The position numbers and the translations under genes are program-made. A stretch of 64,000 bases of DNA from Lewinellaceae bacterium (GTDB lineage Bacteria; Bacteroidota; Bacteroidia; Chitinophagales; Saprospiraceae): contig JACJXZ010000023.1 of the NCBI GenBank assembly GCA_020636375.1, forward strand, positions 1-64,000, written 5' to 3'. The notes beneath the pieces were generated by a model that saw only the letters and a program-made list of their open reading frames with translations, did not search any database and was not told the origin of the DNA. Of the stretch, positions 16,863 through 25,803 are shown piece by piece; the stretch's first letter is position 1; every line of letters begins with the position of its first letter.

Positions 16863-18041
16863 TTATTCCAAACTCCCGATCGCCTCCACATCCCCCTTCG
16901 AACCGGAATCGCCTTCCCTTCGGGCCGCCAGCTTCACTTTCATGCCGTCGAAGGCGCCAGGAGGCATGGTTTTCAGGATAGGAGTGCCGTCGGTTATGCC
17001 CCGGACGATAGCTGCCTCTTCGGTGATCTTCACGACCTGGACCTCCTGCAGCTGCAGGAAGGAATCCTGCACCACGTACAGGGATTTCTGGTCGACCAGC
17101 AGGTTGCGGGGTACTTTGAGGGCTTTGTCGATATGGCTGGCCTGCACTTCTCCCCGCATGTACATATTTTCCCGCAGCCCTTCGCCGCTCAGGCTGACGA
17201 AAACTTTAACCGTCTGGGTGCCGGCGTCCACCTGATCGTTGATCCGTTTGATGCGGCCGGCCCATTTTCCGGGAATGTCTTCGGACCAGAGGTTGACCAC
17301 GCTTCCGGGTTGGATGTATTTCAGGTCTCGCAGCGCGACGGTAGCCGCCAGCTCATAATTGCCGGTATTCATCAGTTCGCCCAGTTTCTGGCCCGCCCGC
17401 ACCACGGCGCCGGGATGGATGCCCGCCTGGGTGATCACGCCGCTGAAGGGGGCGTAGAGCGTGTACTTGCCAAGCCTTTCCTCGGCGCTTTTGATGCTGT
17501 AGTACTGGCTGTAGAGGTTGCGGGAAGCGATAAAGTATTTTTCCTGCTCGTTAGCCGGCTCGGGGAAGGGTTGGATGGGCTGCTCCGGGCTGAAGGCGCC
17601 CAGATAATCCCGCCAGTGGCGGAAGCTTTCCGGGTAGTCGATCTTCAGGTCGGGCATGAGTTGGGTGATGGCGTTGAGCAGGCTGCTCTTCTGCGAAAGG
17701 AGAGACAGGCGGGCTTCCTCGTCATCGATCCGGATGAGCACGGATCCCTTAGGGAAATAGCTGCCGACCTTGAACGGCCGGGAGCTCGATTCGAGCGCGC
17801 CCGACACTTCGGCGAAGAGGTCGATTTTGTCGAAAGCAACCAGCTCTCCCTGGATTTCCAGGGTAGTGGGAATGGTGGCGTTGCGGACGTGCATGGTGTC
17901 CACCTGGCGGACCTGGGCGACGGCGGGTTTTCGCGCCGGCGGGTCTTTCTGCTGGCTTAGAAACCGGCTGGCGGCAAAGGCGCCCAGGAGAATGGCCAGC
18001 CCGGCAAAGAAAAAGATAAACCGGCGAACGGATGTATTCAT
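16863..18041 (-). CDS. RND membrane fusion protein (HlyD/AcrA type), 392 aa
   Basis: An N-terminal anchor helix (FIFFFAGLAILLGAFAA) is followed by the lipoyl/barrel-sandwich half motif VAFDKIDLFAEVSGALES, a short coiled-coil hairpin (about 115-195), the second lipoyl half LYAPFSGVITQAGIHPGAVV, and a beta-barrel domain (ATVALRDLKYIQPGSVVNLW). Such adaptors bridge the RND pump and the TolC duct in the periplasm. The order MarR - adaptor - pump on one strand makes an operon; the matching TolC-like gene lies 5 kb further on. Confidence 0.9.
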   Translation of the reverse strand: MNTSVRRFIFFFAGLAILLGAFAASRFLSQQKDPPARKPAVAQVRQVDTMHVRNATIPTTLEIQGELVAFDKIDLFAEVSGALESSSRPFKVGSYFPKGSVLIRIDDEEARLSLLSQKSSLLNAITQLMPDLKIDYPESFRHWRDYLGAFSPEQPIQPFPEPANEQEKYFIASRNLYSQYYSIKSAEERLGKYTLYAPFSGVITQAGIHPGAVVRAGQKLGELMNTGNYELAATVALRDLKYIQPGSVVNLWSEDIPGKWAGRIKRINDQVDAGTQTVKVFVSLSGEGLRENMYMRGEVQASHIDKALKVPRNLLVDQKSLYVVQDSFLQLQEVQVVKITEEAAIVRGITDGTPILKTMPPGAFDGMKVKLAARREGDSGSKGDVEAIGSLE

Positions 18042-18076
18042 TTTCGGTATCTGTTGTAGTGTGTTGACGTATTCGG

Positions 18077-18544
18077 TTATTGGCTTAGCTTGTGATAAAT
18101 GTGCGCCAGTACCCTCTTGCAGGTTTCCAGGTCCTTGGGTTTCACCTCTTCCAGGACTTCCTCCATCACGGATTCGGCGTGCGGCAGGATCTGTTGCTGC
18201 AGGCCCGCGCCCTTGCGGGTGAGGTGAATGCGCTTATTGCGCTTATCGGCAGGATCCGGAACCCGCACGGCAATATCCTGTTCCTCCAGGTGGTCGAGGG
18301 CTCTGGCGATCGTGGCTTTGTCTTTTATGACGGACATGGCGAGGTCTTGCTGGCGCAGGCCGTCCTTAGCCCACAGTTCCACCAGGATGCCTATGTGATG
18401 GGGCATCAGCCCCAGGCTTTCCATGTTGGAGCGAAGGCGAATCCGGTTGGCCAGCAGGCGGCCGACCCGGTTGGTGAGGAATACCAGCGAATCGAGCGGG
18501 TTAAATTGGGCTTTGTTCATCAATACGGTTGCGTATGCAACCAT
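18077..18544 (-). CDS. MarR-family transcriptional regulator, 155 aa
   Basis: The winged-helix core is clear: MPHHIGILVELWAKDGLRQQ, then the recognition part DLAMSVIKDKATIARALDHLEEQDI and the wing VRVPDPADKRNKRIHLTRKG, followed by a C-terminal dimerisation helix. MarR proteins repress efflux or stress operons until a ligand binds. Being first in the MarR - adaptor - pump operon, it probably represses its own operon. Translation may start at 18544 or, as it gives a leader, at the second ATG at 18520, just downstream of a TTGC-GTAT-GCAA palindrome. Confidence 0.88.
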   Translation of the reverse strand: MVAYATVLMNKAQFNPLDSLVFLTNRVGRLLANRIRLRSNMESLGLMPHHIGILVELWAKDGLRQQDLAMSVIKDKATIARALDHLEEQDIAVRVPDPADKRNKRIHLTRKGAGLQQQILPHAESVMEEVLEEVKPKDLETCKRVLAHIYHKLSQ

Positions 18545-18545
18545 T
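18531..18545. promoter_or_regulatory. Possible MarR operator (GTTGC-GTAT-GCAAC)
   Basis: A 14-bp inverted repeat overlaps the first possible start codon of the marR-like gene. MarR operators often contain TTGC...GCAA half-sites. If the second start at 18520 is used, this site would lie in the promoter-proximal leader. Confidence 0.4.
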
Positions 18546-18576
18546 AACGCATCCCGGCCGCTATGGTTTAACGGGA

Positions 18577-18613
18577 TGCAAAAAAAACAGGCCGCCCGGC
18601 AGGAGCGGCCTGT
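18577..18613 (-). terminator. Rho-independent terminator
   Basis: Read on the minus strand, AACAGGCCGC and GCGGCCTGTT form a 10-bp perfect stem with a 9-nt loop, followed by a run of eight T. It ends the transcript of the small gene at 18658-18954 and separates it from the MarR operon. Confidence 0.88.
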
Positions 18614-18657
18614 TAGATGAGTCTTTAGTCTATATAATAGCGATTGGCGAATTGTTG

Positions 18658-18954
18658 CTAGTTCAGGGAAAACTGCATCACGGCGTCGGCGGCGTTGTGG
18701 AACATAAGTTCTGAAATGTTCGGGGTCATATAGCCGCTGAGCGGCATCTGCGCAATGTTTTCCATCACGTCGAACTCCGAATCGCCGAGCATCACCGCCC
18801 ACAACTTCGACCGGTCGATGGCCAGGGAATAGGATTTGATCGAACCCTGGGCCAGCATGGTGTTGATTACGTAACGCTGCCTCGGTATGAGGGCCAGAAA
18901 TTCTTCGGTGAACGTTTCCGGCAGGTCGAATTCTACCATAAATACCTTCTTCAT
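18658..18954 (-). CDS. Muconolactone-isomerase/YCII-like small protein, 98 aa
   Basis: The protein is a single ferredoxin-like alpha/beta domain starting MKKVFMVEFDLPETF, with the SYSLAIDRSKLWAVMLGDSE middle and an amphipathic tail (MFHNAADAVMQFSLN). This resembles the muconolactone delta-isomerase-like group of dimeric alpha-beta barrels (about 90-100 residues). The key catalytic residues of true MIases are not obvious, so no reaction is assigned. It is a single-gene unit with its own terminator. Confidence 0.6.
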   Translation of the reverse strand: MKKVFMVEFDLPETFTEEFLALIPRQRYVINTMLAQGSIKSYSLAIDRSKLWAVMLGDSEFDVMENIAQMPLSGYMTPNISELMFHNAADAVMQFSLN

Positions 18955-19099
18955 AGGTGTCTCTGTTTACATGGTCTACCGTATACAATGACTTTTGCCG
19001 CCAATATGTTTTGGAGACGGGTGTTAAGGGAAGCTTAAGAAGCTGCCTGAGAGCATGTTTGGACGCAGTCCCCGACATTTCCCATTTCCCATTTCCCAC

Positions 19100-19963
19100 T
19101 TACTCAACATACACCCCCATCTTCCCCATCTGATAATCCCGCATGGCTTCCATGATCTCCGTCTGGGTGTTCATCACGTAGGGCCCCCATTGGGCGACCG
19201 GCTCGCCGATGGGCATGCCGGCCAGGAGCAGCGCCTGAGTATCGGCAGCAGCGCGCAGGGTTATCCCCTCGCCGTCGTCCCTGAAATGAAGCATGGTTTC
19301 CTCCTGGTAGGAAAAGTTGCCGTTGAGTTGGGCCTCTCCATGCAGGATGTAGAGCAGGGCGTTGAAGTGTTCCGGTATTTCCAGCTCGGCGTAGCCTCCG
19401 GCGGCAAAGGCGGCCTGCAGGGCCAGAATGGGCGTAAAAGTGTATGCAGGCCCCCGCTTGCCTTTATAGCCGCCGGCAACCAGGCGCAGGCGTACCTTGC
19501 CATCATCTTCCACAATCTCCGGTATTTGAGCCGCTTTAATATCCTGATACGCCGGCTGGGCCATCTTGTGTTCTTTTGGCAGGTTCACCCATAATTGGAT
19601 GCCCTCCATCGTGCCGCCGGCCTCCAGGAATTCCCGGGAGGCCCGCTCGCTGTGGATGATGCCGCGCCCGGCGGTCATCCACTGCACGTCTCCGCCCCCA
19701 AGGATGCCTTCGTTGCCACGGCTGTCCTTGTGGCGGATGCCGCCGCTGTAGAGGAAAGTGACCGGCTCGAAACCGCGGTGAGGGTGCGGCCCCACGCCCA
19801 GGGGGTCGGTGCCCGGCGCAACGGTCGTCGGCCCGAAATGGTGCAGCAGGAGGAAGGGGTCCACCTGTTCGACTTTCCGGGTGGGCAGGGGTTGCTTGAC
19901 CTTCGTCCCGCCCATGTCCAGGTGTTCGCTTTTGGTAATATTGGCTACGGTTCTTTTTTTCAT
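19100..19963 (-). CDS. Pirin-family bicupin, 287 aa
   Basis: The first cupin shows the pirin signature: DPFLLLHHFGP, then VGPHPHRGFEPVTFLYSG with the metal-binding His residues and GDVQWMTAGRGIIHSE. The second cupin domain contains YILHGEAQLNG and the C-terminal GEPVAQWGPYVMNT motif. Pirins are metal-binding cupins; some have quercetinase activity and others act as redox sensors. The gene follows the CDGSH gene on the same strand, separated only by a C/T-rich octamer array. Confidence 0.9.
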   Translation of the reverse strand: MKKRTVANITKSEHLDMGGTKVKQPLPTRKVEQVDPFLLLHHFGPTTVAPGTDPLGVGPHPHRGFEPVTFLYSGGIRHKDSRGNEGILGGGDVQWMTAGRGIIHSERASREFLEAGGTMEGIQLWVNLPKEHKMAQPAYQDIKAAQIPEIVEDDGKVRLRLVAGGYKGKRGPAYTFTPILALQAAFAAGGYAELEIPEHFNALLYILHGEAQLNGNFSYQEETMLHFRDDGEGITLRAAADTQALLLAGMPIGEPVAQWGPYVMNTQTEIMEAMRDYQMGKMGVYVE

Positions 19964-19983
19964 GACTCCTTGTTTTTTTTTAT

Positions 19984-20066
19984 CCCCTCATCTCTCCCCT
20001 CTCCCCTCTCCCCTCTCCCCATCTCCCCATCTCCCCCTCTCCCTTATCTCCCCATCACCCCATCTC
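19984..20066. repeat. Octanucleotide tandem array (CTCTCCCC)
   Basis: About eight imperfect units of CTCTCCCC and CATCTCCC fill the gap upstream of the pirin start and downstream of the CDGSH gene stop. Read as mRNA of the minus strand it is a purine-rich GGGGAGAG tract just before the pirin start, where it could affect ribosome loading. Confidence 0.75.
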
Positions 20067-20068
20067 CC

Positions 20069-20512
20069 CTACCCCTCAAACCCCACCTTCCGGTGAGATC
20101 CGTCGCAAAAAGGTTTGTTGCCGGAGGCGCCGCAGCGGCAGAAGGCCGTGCGGCCTTCCTTTCGGGTGGTGTTTCCGTCCGCGGTTTTGATGGTGATCTC
20201 GCCGTGGACCAGGAGCGGGCCGTTGGAAAGGGCCTCAACGATGCGCCCGGCCGTATCGGCGGGTTCCTTTTCGCCGGAGGAGGCATTTTCATTGAAATAA
20301 TAGGACAGCGCCCCCGACGGGCACTTTTTCACCTGCCCGGTGATGCGCCCGGTGTCTGCCCCTCCGGCGTTGATCCAGGGGCGGGCTTTGGGGTCGAACA
20401 CTTCGGGCAGTCCGTGAAAACACAATTCGGAGTGCATGCAAAGGCCGGGCTTCCACACGATGGTCACCTCGCCGTTGGAGTATTCTTTCGTAATGTCTTT
20501 CTTCTCGCTCAT
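20069..20512 (-). CDS. Ferredoxin-like (Fer4_19) plus CDGSH iron-sulfur protein, 147 aa
   Basis: Residues 1-70 are a divergent mono-cluster 4Fe-4S domain (KPGLCMHSELCFHGLPEVFD ... VKKCPSGALSYY) with Cys at the expected places. The C-terminal 45 residues hold the CDGSH motif as AFCRCGASGNKPFCDGSH, which binds a 2Fe-2S cluster through three Cys and one His. Proteins with this fusion are common in Bacteroidota and are thought to be electron-transfer or redox-sensing proteins. It lies upstream of the pirin gene on the same strand. Confidence 0.9.
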   Translation of the reverse strand: MSEKKDITKEYSNGEVTIVWKPGLCMHSELCFHGLPEVFDPKARPWINAGGADTGRITGQVKKCPSGALSYYFNENASSGEKEPADTAGRIVEALSNGPLLVHGEITIKTADGNTTRKEGRTAFCRCGASGNKPFCDGSHRKVGFEG

Positions 20513-20857
20513 AAGGAATAAGTGTTTAATCCTGAGAACCCCTGAGAAAAGGCTTGGTTCACTGCGAAAACCGGGCGGAGAGCAGAAATCTTGCCGTTCC
20601 TGTTTCCGTTTTTAAACAAAAAAGTGAAAAAAAGCGTAAAATTGGCGAAATTTGGTGTAGGGATCCACGCTGGCCAAGCGGGCGCGCTCCGCTTCTCGCC
20701 AGCATTATCAACCCAGGATAAAATTTGTGGAATCTAAATAACGTTAGGTTCTCGAAACCGGACTCAGGCTTTTTGCCCCGGGTTTGCCGAAAACCAAAAC
20801 AGGCGGCGCCGCTTTCCCAGCCGGCTGCCGGCTTGAACTGTAAAACACTATGTAATC

Positions 20858-22612
20858 ATGAAGCAATTATTCTCACTTCTGGCGCTTCTGGCGCTTCTGG
20901 CGCTCTTCGCTACAGCCAGCCTTGCCCAAAGCCAGGCATACTACGTCATTCAGGTAGGAACGTTTATCGATGCCCGGCCAGCGGACTTCAAAGCGCTGCA
21001 GCCCATCGCTTTTGTTCATGCCCGGGACCTGGGCAACAACCTGCGGGAGGTTTACGTCGGAGGTTATCCCAGCCGGGATGAAGCGGAAAAGGCGGCAGCC
21101 AAAGTCCGCGAAAAAGGTTACATCAATGCCTTCGTGCAGGAGCGGCTCCTCTCTGCCGGGCAGGCGGTGAACGTCGTTCAGATAGCAACCCGCCGTACGG
21201 ATAAGGAGATCGAGTGGGAAGAGTTCATGAAAGCGGGAGAGCTGTTCGGCATCCTGAGCGGGAACCTCATCAAGATCGTCACCGGCCCGTACAACAGCCT
21301 GGATGCCGCCAAGGAGGACCAGAAAAGAATCCGCAAGATGGGGTACAAAGACGCCTTTGCCAAGGCAACCAACAGCGTCTACCTGCATACCCTCTCCGAA
21401 TTCGAGACGGGGGTCAAACAAGACCTCATTCCCATCGCCTTCGAGCAATCCGGCGGGCGTGTCCCCACTGCCCCTGCCGAACCTACGGTTCAGGATTACG
21501 ACGTCCTGATCGCCCGGACGCCGGAGGCCAACGTTACCGATTACAGCTACGGGGCGCCGGCGGCCACGAGCTACAACTACACACCAGGGCCGGCGACAGC
21601 ACGCCCGGCAGCGCCAAGCCTGCCTAATATCCGGGCGGATGTCAAGCGGGCTTCCGTAGTGAGCCTGCAAACGGTGTTGAAGGCAGAAAACGCCTACACG
21701 GCTACGATCGACGGATACTACGGCAACGGCACGGCCAGCGCCTATCAGGCCATGCTGCAAAAAGACCGCACCCTGCGCCGGTACCAGGCCCTGGCCGAAT
21801 CAGTGGATGCTTCGGGGAACCCTGGCGTGGCCAGCGAGCTCCAGCAAGCCATCAACGGCCTGCTGTCCGACGCCGCCGCTTTCAGCCGCCTGGAAAAATC
21901 CAATGATCCTATGGCCCTGGCGTACCGGGCTTATGTGCTCCTGGCCAACAACGGCCCGAGCGCCAATGTGAACCAGCTGATGAACTCGGCTATCCGCGCC
22001 GCCTTTTCCGGCCGGATGGTGACCAACCTCCCGTTCGACCCCAATGCCACTTATGCGTACCAGGACCTCGGCCAGCTGGTGCTGCACCTCAATTACCTGC
22101 ACTGCGGCTCCGGAACCAGCCTGTCCGCTCCCTGCTGGCTGGCCGAGCGCCACCCCCAGGAATCCGCCCTGGCCAGCCAGGCCTGCGCCCGGGTGCCCAA
22201 CGGCAACCTCAGCGCCCAGAACTGCGGCCAGTTCGAAAACTGGCCCGAAGTCAAACTGCTGGTGGCCATCGCCTCCGGCCTGAATACCGAAGAGCCGCTC
22301 AACCAGCAGCGCCTGTCGCAGGCCGCCGGCGAGCGCTCCCGCCTCTACGCGGCGCCGGCAGCCCTCAACAGCTCGGAAGCCAAAGCCGTCGAAGCCTGGA
22401 ATGACAACCTCCTGCGCGGCATCGACGCCTGGGCCGTACAGGATCCCCTGCACCGGAATCTGTCGACTGCCTTCAAAGTGGCTTACTTCCAGGCACAGGT
22501 CCGCCTCGAAGATTACTTCATGAATAAGGGATATAAAGCAGACCAGGCAAGGGGGCTGGCTCTGGCTACCCTGCACACGCTGGTGGCTTATCACATGCAG
22601 CGGTTCGTTTGA
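20858..22612 (+). CDS. Exported SPOR-like repeat protein, 584 aa
   Basis: A signal peptide is built from a DNA triplet of CTGGCGCTT repeats (LLALLALLALF). Two successive regions (about 25-95 and 103-175) look like SPOR-type modules: YYVIQVGTFIDARPADFKAL ... VYVGGYPSRDEAEKAAAKV and VVQIATRRTDKE ... IVTGPYNSLDAAKEDQKRI. SPOR domains bind denuded glycan strands of peptidoglycan. A helical region with DGYYGNGTASAYQAML, similar to a peptidoglycan-binding module, comes next at about 285. The remaining 280 residues have no recognised family. It is probably periplasmic and cell-wall associated. Confidence 0.75.
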   Translation: MKQLFSLLALLALLALFATASLAQSQAYYVIQVGTFIDARPADFKALQPIAFVHARDLGNNLREVYVGGYPSRDEAEKAAAKVREKGYINAFVQERLLSAGQAVNVVQIATRRTDKEIEWEEFMKAGELFGILSGNLIKIVTGPYNSLDAAKEDQKRIRKMGYKDAFAKATNSVYLHTLSEFETGVKQDLIPIAFEQSGGRVPTAPAEPTVQDYDVLIARTPEANVTDYSYGAPAATSYNYTPGPATARPAAPSLPNIRADVKRASVVSLQTVLKAENAYTATIDGYYGNGTASAYQAMLQKDRTLRRYQALAESVDASGNPGVASELQQAINGLLSDAAAFSRLEKSNDPMALAYRAYVLLANNGPSANVNQLMNSAIRAAFSGRMVTNLPFDPNATYAYQDLGQLVLHLNYLHCGSGTSLSAPCWLAERHPQESALASQACARVPNGNLSAQNCGQFENWPEVKLLVAIASGLNTEEPLNQQRLSQAAGERSRLYAAPAALNSSEAKAVEAWNDNLLRGIDAWAVQDPLHRNLSTAFKVAYFQAQVRLEDYFMNKGYKADQARGLALATLHTLVAYHMQRFV

Positions 22613-23112
22613 GGGGAAACGCGCGTTCGTAAGGGGCGGTGAGGGATAGCTGCCGGTTGTTCGTTGCCGGTTGTTCGTTGCCGGTTGACAGGGGGTTCCG
22701 TGTTTGCCGGCAACCGGGAGATTGTTCAGAAATGTGTGTCCGCCCGCAAGTTTTGAACCGCAGAGGTATGCAGTCTTTCTCTGCGGCGCTCCCCGCCCCT
22801 GTGTTTTTTTAACCGCAGGACCTGTTCCGAACTCGTTTCGGAAGGGCGATAGAGAGCCACAGAGGAAAAGCGGCGTGTGTCATCTCCGGGGGCGTTGCCT
22901 ATACAGCATGCTGCTTGCGCAGCGGAGCTGCTATACTCTTCTCTGCGGTCCTCTGCGCTCACTGCGGTTTTACAAACATATGAGGCCGCTGAGAACCGCA
23001 GAGTATTCGCTGTCAAGCGAATACTTTGTGACCTCTCTGCGTGTTTCCGCGCGGTTTAAACAAAATACACAGCGTTTTGAACAGTCCCTCAACCGGCAAC
23101 GGGCAACCGAAC
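22613..23112. repeat. Mosaic palindromic repeat region (family E), 22.7-23.07 kb
   Basis: No gene is supported here. At 22650-22690 TTGCCGGTTGTTCG repeats in tandem. From 22750 to 23060 there is a patchwork of AACCGCAG, CCTCTGCG and CTGCGGTTTTACAAACATAT modules that also fill 25.8-26.4 kb, sometimes in the opposite order. GTTCCGAACTCGTTTCGGAA at 22826 appears in the opposite orientation at about 26307. These modules pair with each other in many ways. Confidence 0.65.
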
Positions 23113-23640
23113 TCACTGCAACGCCCGGAATGACATGTCCAGCCGCGTATCATACTCCAGGCTGGGGCTGAAAGCCAGGAAAAAGATCACCTCCAGCCTG
23201 AATTTCTCCCGGATGAGGTCGCGGCGGACATTGCGCAGGCCGGGCAACAGGTCCACCCGGCTGCCGGGGCGGTCAATCTGCAGGCGGTCGATGTAGAAGA
23301 CCTCGTCGGCCTCGCTGCAGGGCGTTGCCGTATCCGGACAGAGGCGGATGGAGACCCGGTTCAGGAAATCGTAATTGTATCCGTCTATCGAAGTCAGGCG
23401 GGCGGAGATCGGCGCGATCTCGGTGATCATCGCCGTGTCGATGTTGTTCTCCTGAAGGTAAAACCCGATGTTGGTGCTGATGCCGCGCCTGGCCAGCGGA
23501 TAGGGAAGGGTGAAACTCTGCCCGGCAGGAATAAACAACTCGAAATTGGGATAGATCATCTCAAACAGCGGCTCGCGCTTGTCTTTGGTGCAGGCGGCGC
23601 CCAGGGCAACGGCCAGTATGGCGATCCATATCTTTTTCAT
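23113..23640 (-). CDS. Putative lipoprotein, 175 aa, unknown function
   Basis: A lipoprotein signal (IAILAVALGAACTKDK) gives an acylated Cys at residue 17. The mature part is beta-rich with no recognised family; it contains SIRLCPDTATPCSEADEVFYID, where two Cys may form a disulphide. It is read divergently from the GCS2-CBS gene, the two starts being 94 bp apart, so they share a promoter region that is A/T rich (TATATTTAA near 23681). Confidence 0.6.
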   Translation of the reverse strand: MKKIWIAILAVALGAACTKDKREPLFEMIYPNFELFIPAGQSFTLPYPLARRGISTNIGFYLQENNIDTAMITEIAPISARLTSIDGYNYDFLNRVSIRLCPDTATPCSEADEVFYIDRLQIDRPGSRVDLLPGLRNVRRDLIREKFRLEVIFFLAFSPSLEYDTRLDMSFRALQ

Positions 23641-23733
23641 AAACAGTATTTAACCAAATTTAAAATTATTCGCCTATATTTAACTCTACCGGCCAATAAA
23701 GGCCGTTCTGAATAAACTACCACATAATAGAGA

Positions 23734-25662
23734 ATGGGCGAACAAAAAGTATCTCTCGTCAAGGACGAAACCGCCATGCAGCAGTTCGTCAAAAAATTGC
23801 TGCGCGACGTGCAGGCGCTGGAATACATGCTCGAAAACGACTGGTTTGAGAGCGATATTGCGCGCATCGGCGCCGAACAGGAAATGTGCCTGGTCAACGC
23901 CAAAACCTTCAAGCCGGCGACCATCGCCATGGAAGCCCTCGACACTATGAAGGAGTACAAATGGGTGGAGACCGAACTGGCCAGGTTCAACCTGGAAACC
24001 AACCTGACCCCCCGCCTCTTCGAGGGGAGCTGCCTCCGGGACCTGGAAGAGGAAAACAACAAGAAACTGGACAAGATCCGGGAAAAGCTGAAGCTGCTCG
24101 ACGCCAGGGTCATCCTCACCGGCATCCTGCCCACCCTGCGCAAGTACGACCTGGAGATGGACAACCTGACCCCCAAGAAGCGCTACTACGCGCTGATGGA
24201 AGCCATCAACAACCAGCTCATCGGCAGCGCCTACGAATTGCGGCTCTCCGGCATCGACGAACTGCTGGTCAAACACGACTCTCCCCTCCTGGAAGCCTGC
24301 AATACCAGCTTCCAGGTACACCTGCAGGTGGCGCCCGCCGATTTTGTCTGCATGTACAACATCGCCCAGGCCCTGGCGGCGCCGGTAATGGCCATCGCCG
24401 CCAATTCCCCTATCGTCTTCGGCAAACGCCTCTGGCACGAAAGCCGGATCGCCCTCTTCCAGCAGGCCCTCGACATCCGCACCACCCACGACCACATGCG
24501 GGAACGCAGCCCCCGGGTGAGCTTCGGCACCGGCTGGCTCGACAAGTCGATCATGGAAATATACAAGGAGGACATCGCCCGCTTCCGCGTCCTGCTCAGC
24601 GCCGATGTCGACGAGGATTCCATCCGGATGGTGGAAGAGGGCCTGGTGCCCAAACTGCGCGCCCTCCAGGTGCACAACTCCACCGTTTACCGCTGGAACC
24701 GCCCCTGCTATGGCATCAGCGAGTCGGGCAAGCCCCACCTGCGCATCGAGAACCGCGTGCTGCCTTCCGGGCCTTCCGGCGTCGACGAGGTGGCCAACGC
24801 CGCTTTCTGGCTGGGCGCCATGATGGGCATGAAAAAACACTGTAAAGACATCCGAAAGCAGTTGTCCTGGGAAGATGTGCGCGACAATTTCTCCAAAGCC
24901 GCAAAGTTCGGCATCGATTCTACCTTCAACTGGTTTAAGGACAAAAAAGTGGCACCCTGCGACCTCATCCTGCAGGAATTGCTGCCCATCGCCCGCGAAG
25001 GGCTGGAAGGCCAGAAAATATCGCCCAAAGATATCGACCACTACCTCGGCATCATCGAAGAGCGGGCCAAAAAACACATGAACGGTGCCCGCTGGCAACT
25101 GCGCGCCTTCACCAAACTGACCAAGGAAGTGACCCGCGACGAGGCCCTCAGCGTCCTGACCGCCGCCATCGTCGAAAACCAGGAGAAAAACCAGCCCGTC
25201 CACAAATGGAAGATGCCCGAGGCCAACGACCTGGCCGACTACCGCCCGGGCAAACTGTTGGTCGACGAATTTATGGAAACCGACCTGTTCACCGTCCAGC
25301 AGGATGACCTCATCGAGCTGGTGGCCGAACTGATGGACTGGCGCAAGGTCCGGTATATGCCGGTCGAGGATTCCAAAGGCCGCCTCGTGGGCCTGGTCAC
25401 CTCCCGCCTTTTGCTGCGCTACTACGCCCAGCACAATAAACTGAACAGCCAGAAAGCCACCTGCGTGAAAGATATCATGGTCAAAAAACCCATCACCATC
25501 GGCCCGAAAGCCACCATCGTCCAGGCCATGTCTACCATGCGGGACAACAGGATCGGCTGCCTGCCCGTCGTGCAGGGCGACGAGCTGATCGGCATCATCA
25601 CCGAGATGGACTTCCTGCGGATCTCCGGAAGGCTGATCGAGCGGCTGGAGGAGGGGGAATAG
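23734..25662 (+). CDS. GCS2-family carboxylate-amine ligase fused to two CBS domains, 642 aa
   Basis: Residues 40-430 belong to the glutamate-cysteine ligase family 2 (ATP-grasp-like GCS2): RIGAEQEMCLVNAKTFKP is the first active-site strand, VETELARFNLETNL the second, and NTSFQVHLQV and WHESRIALF follow. The C-terminal part has a CBS pair at about 505-640 (VDEFMETDLFTVQQDDLIEL and VKDIMVKKPITIGPKATI). GCS2 enzymes join glutamate to an amine; CBS pairs bind adenylates and adjust enzyme activity. The fusion suggests an energy-regulated ligase; the product (gamma-glutamylcysteine or other) cannot be told. Confidence 0.85.
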   Translation: MGEQKVSLVKDETAMQQFVKKLLRDVQALEYMLENDWFESDIARIGAEQEMCLVNAKTFKPATIAMEALDTMKEYKWVETELARFNLETNLTPRLFEGSCLRDLEEENNKKLDKIREKLKLLDARVILTGILPTLRKYDLEMDNLTPKKRYYALMEAINNQLIGSAYELRLSGIDELLVKHDSPLLEACNTSFQVHLQVAPADFVCMYNIAQALAAPVMAIAANSPIVFGKRLWHESRIALFQQALDIRTTHDHMRERSPRVSFGTGWLDKSIMEIYKEDIARFRVLLSADVDEDSIRMVEEGLVPKLRALQVHNSTVYRWNRPCYGISESGKPHLRIENRVLPSGPSGVDEVANAAFWLGAMMGMKKHCKDIRKQLSWEDVRDNFSKAAKFGIDSTFNWFKDKKVAPCDLILQELLPIAREGLEGQKISPKDIDHYLGIIEERAKKHMNGARWQLRAFTKLTKEVTRDEALSVLTAAIVENQEKNQPVHKWKMPEANDLADYRPGKLLVDEFMETDLFTVQQDDLIELVAELMDWRKVRYMPVEDSKGRLVGLVTSRLLLRYYAQHNKLNSQKATCVKDIMVKKPITIGPKATIVQAMSTMRDNRIGCLPVVQGDELIGIITEMDFLRISGRLIERLEEGE

Positions 25663-25692
25663 GGCATACGCACCAGGCTAAGTGCATGGACT

Positions 25693-25750
25693 GAATGAGT
25701 GAATGAGTGAATGAGTGAATGAGTGAATGAGTGAATGAGTGAATGAGTGA
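25693..25750. repeat. Octanucleotide tandem array (GAATGAGT x7)
   Basis: Seven exact units follow 30 bp after the GCS2-CBS stop. The same unit occurs in diverged form at 13385-13500. Confidence 0.9.
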
Positions 25751-25803
25751 ATATCCGGGGGCTTAGCCACGTTTTCATGCCTCAATATTTCTGTCCACGT
25801 GCT

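Noticed and set aside
18545..19099. Upstream extension of the MarR frame to 19099 (340 codons)
   Set aside because: The extension crosses a strong terminator and another gene in a different frame; only the last 155 codons match MarR.
25693..25750. Tandem arrays considered as CRISPR
   Set aside because: The units are 8 bp with no spacers, and no cas genes are present.
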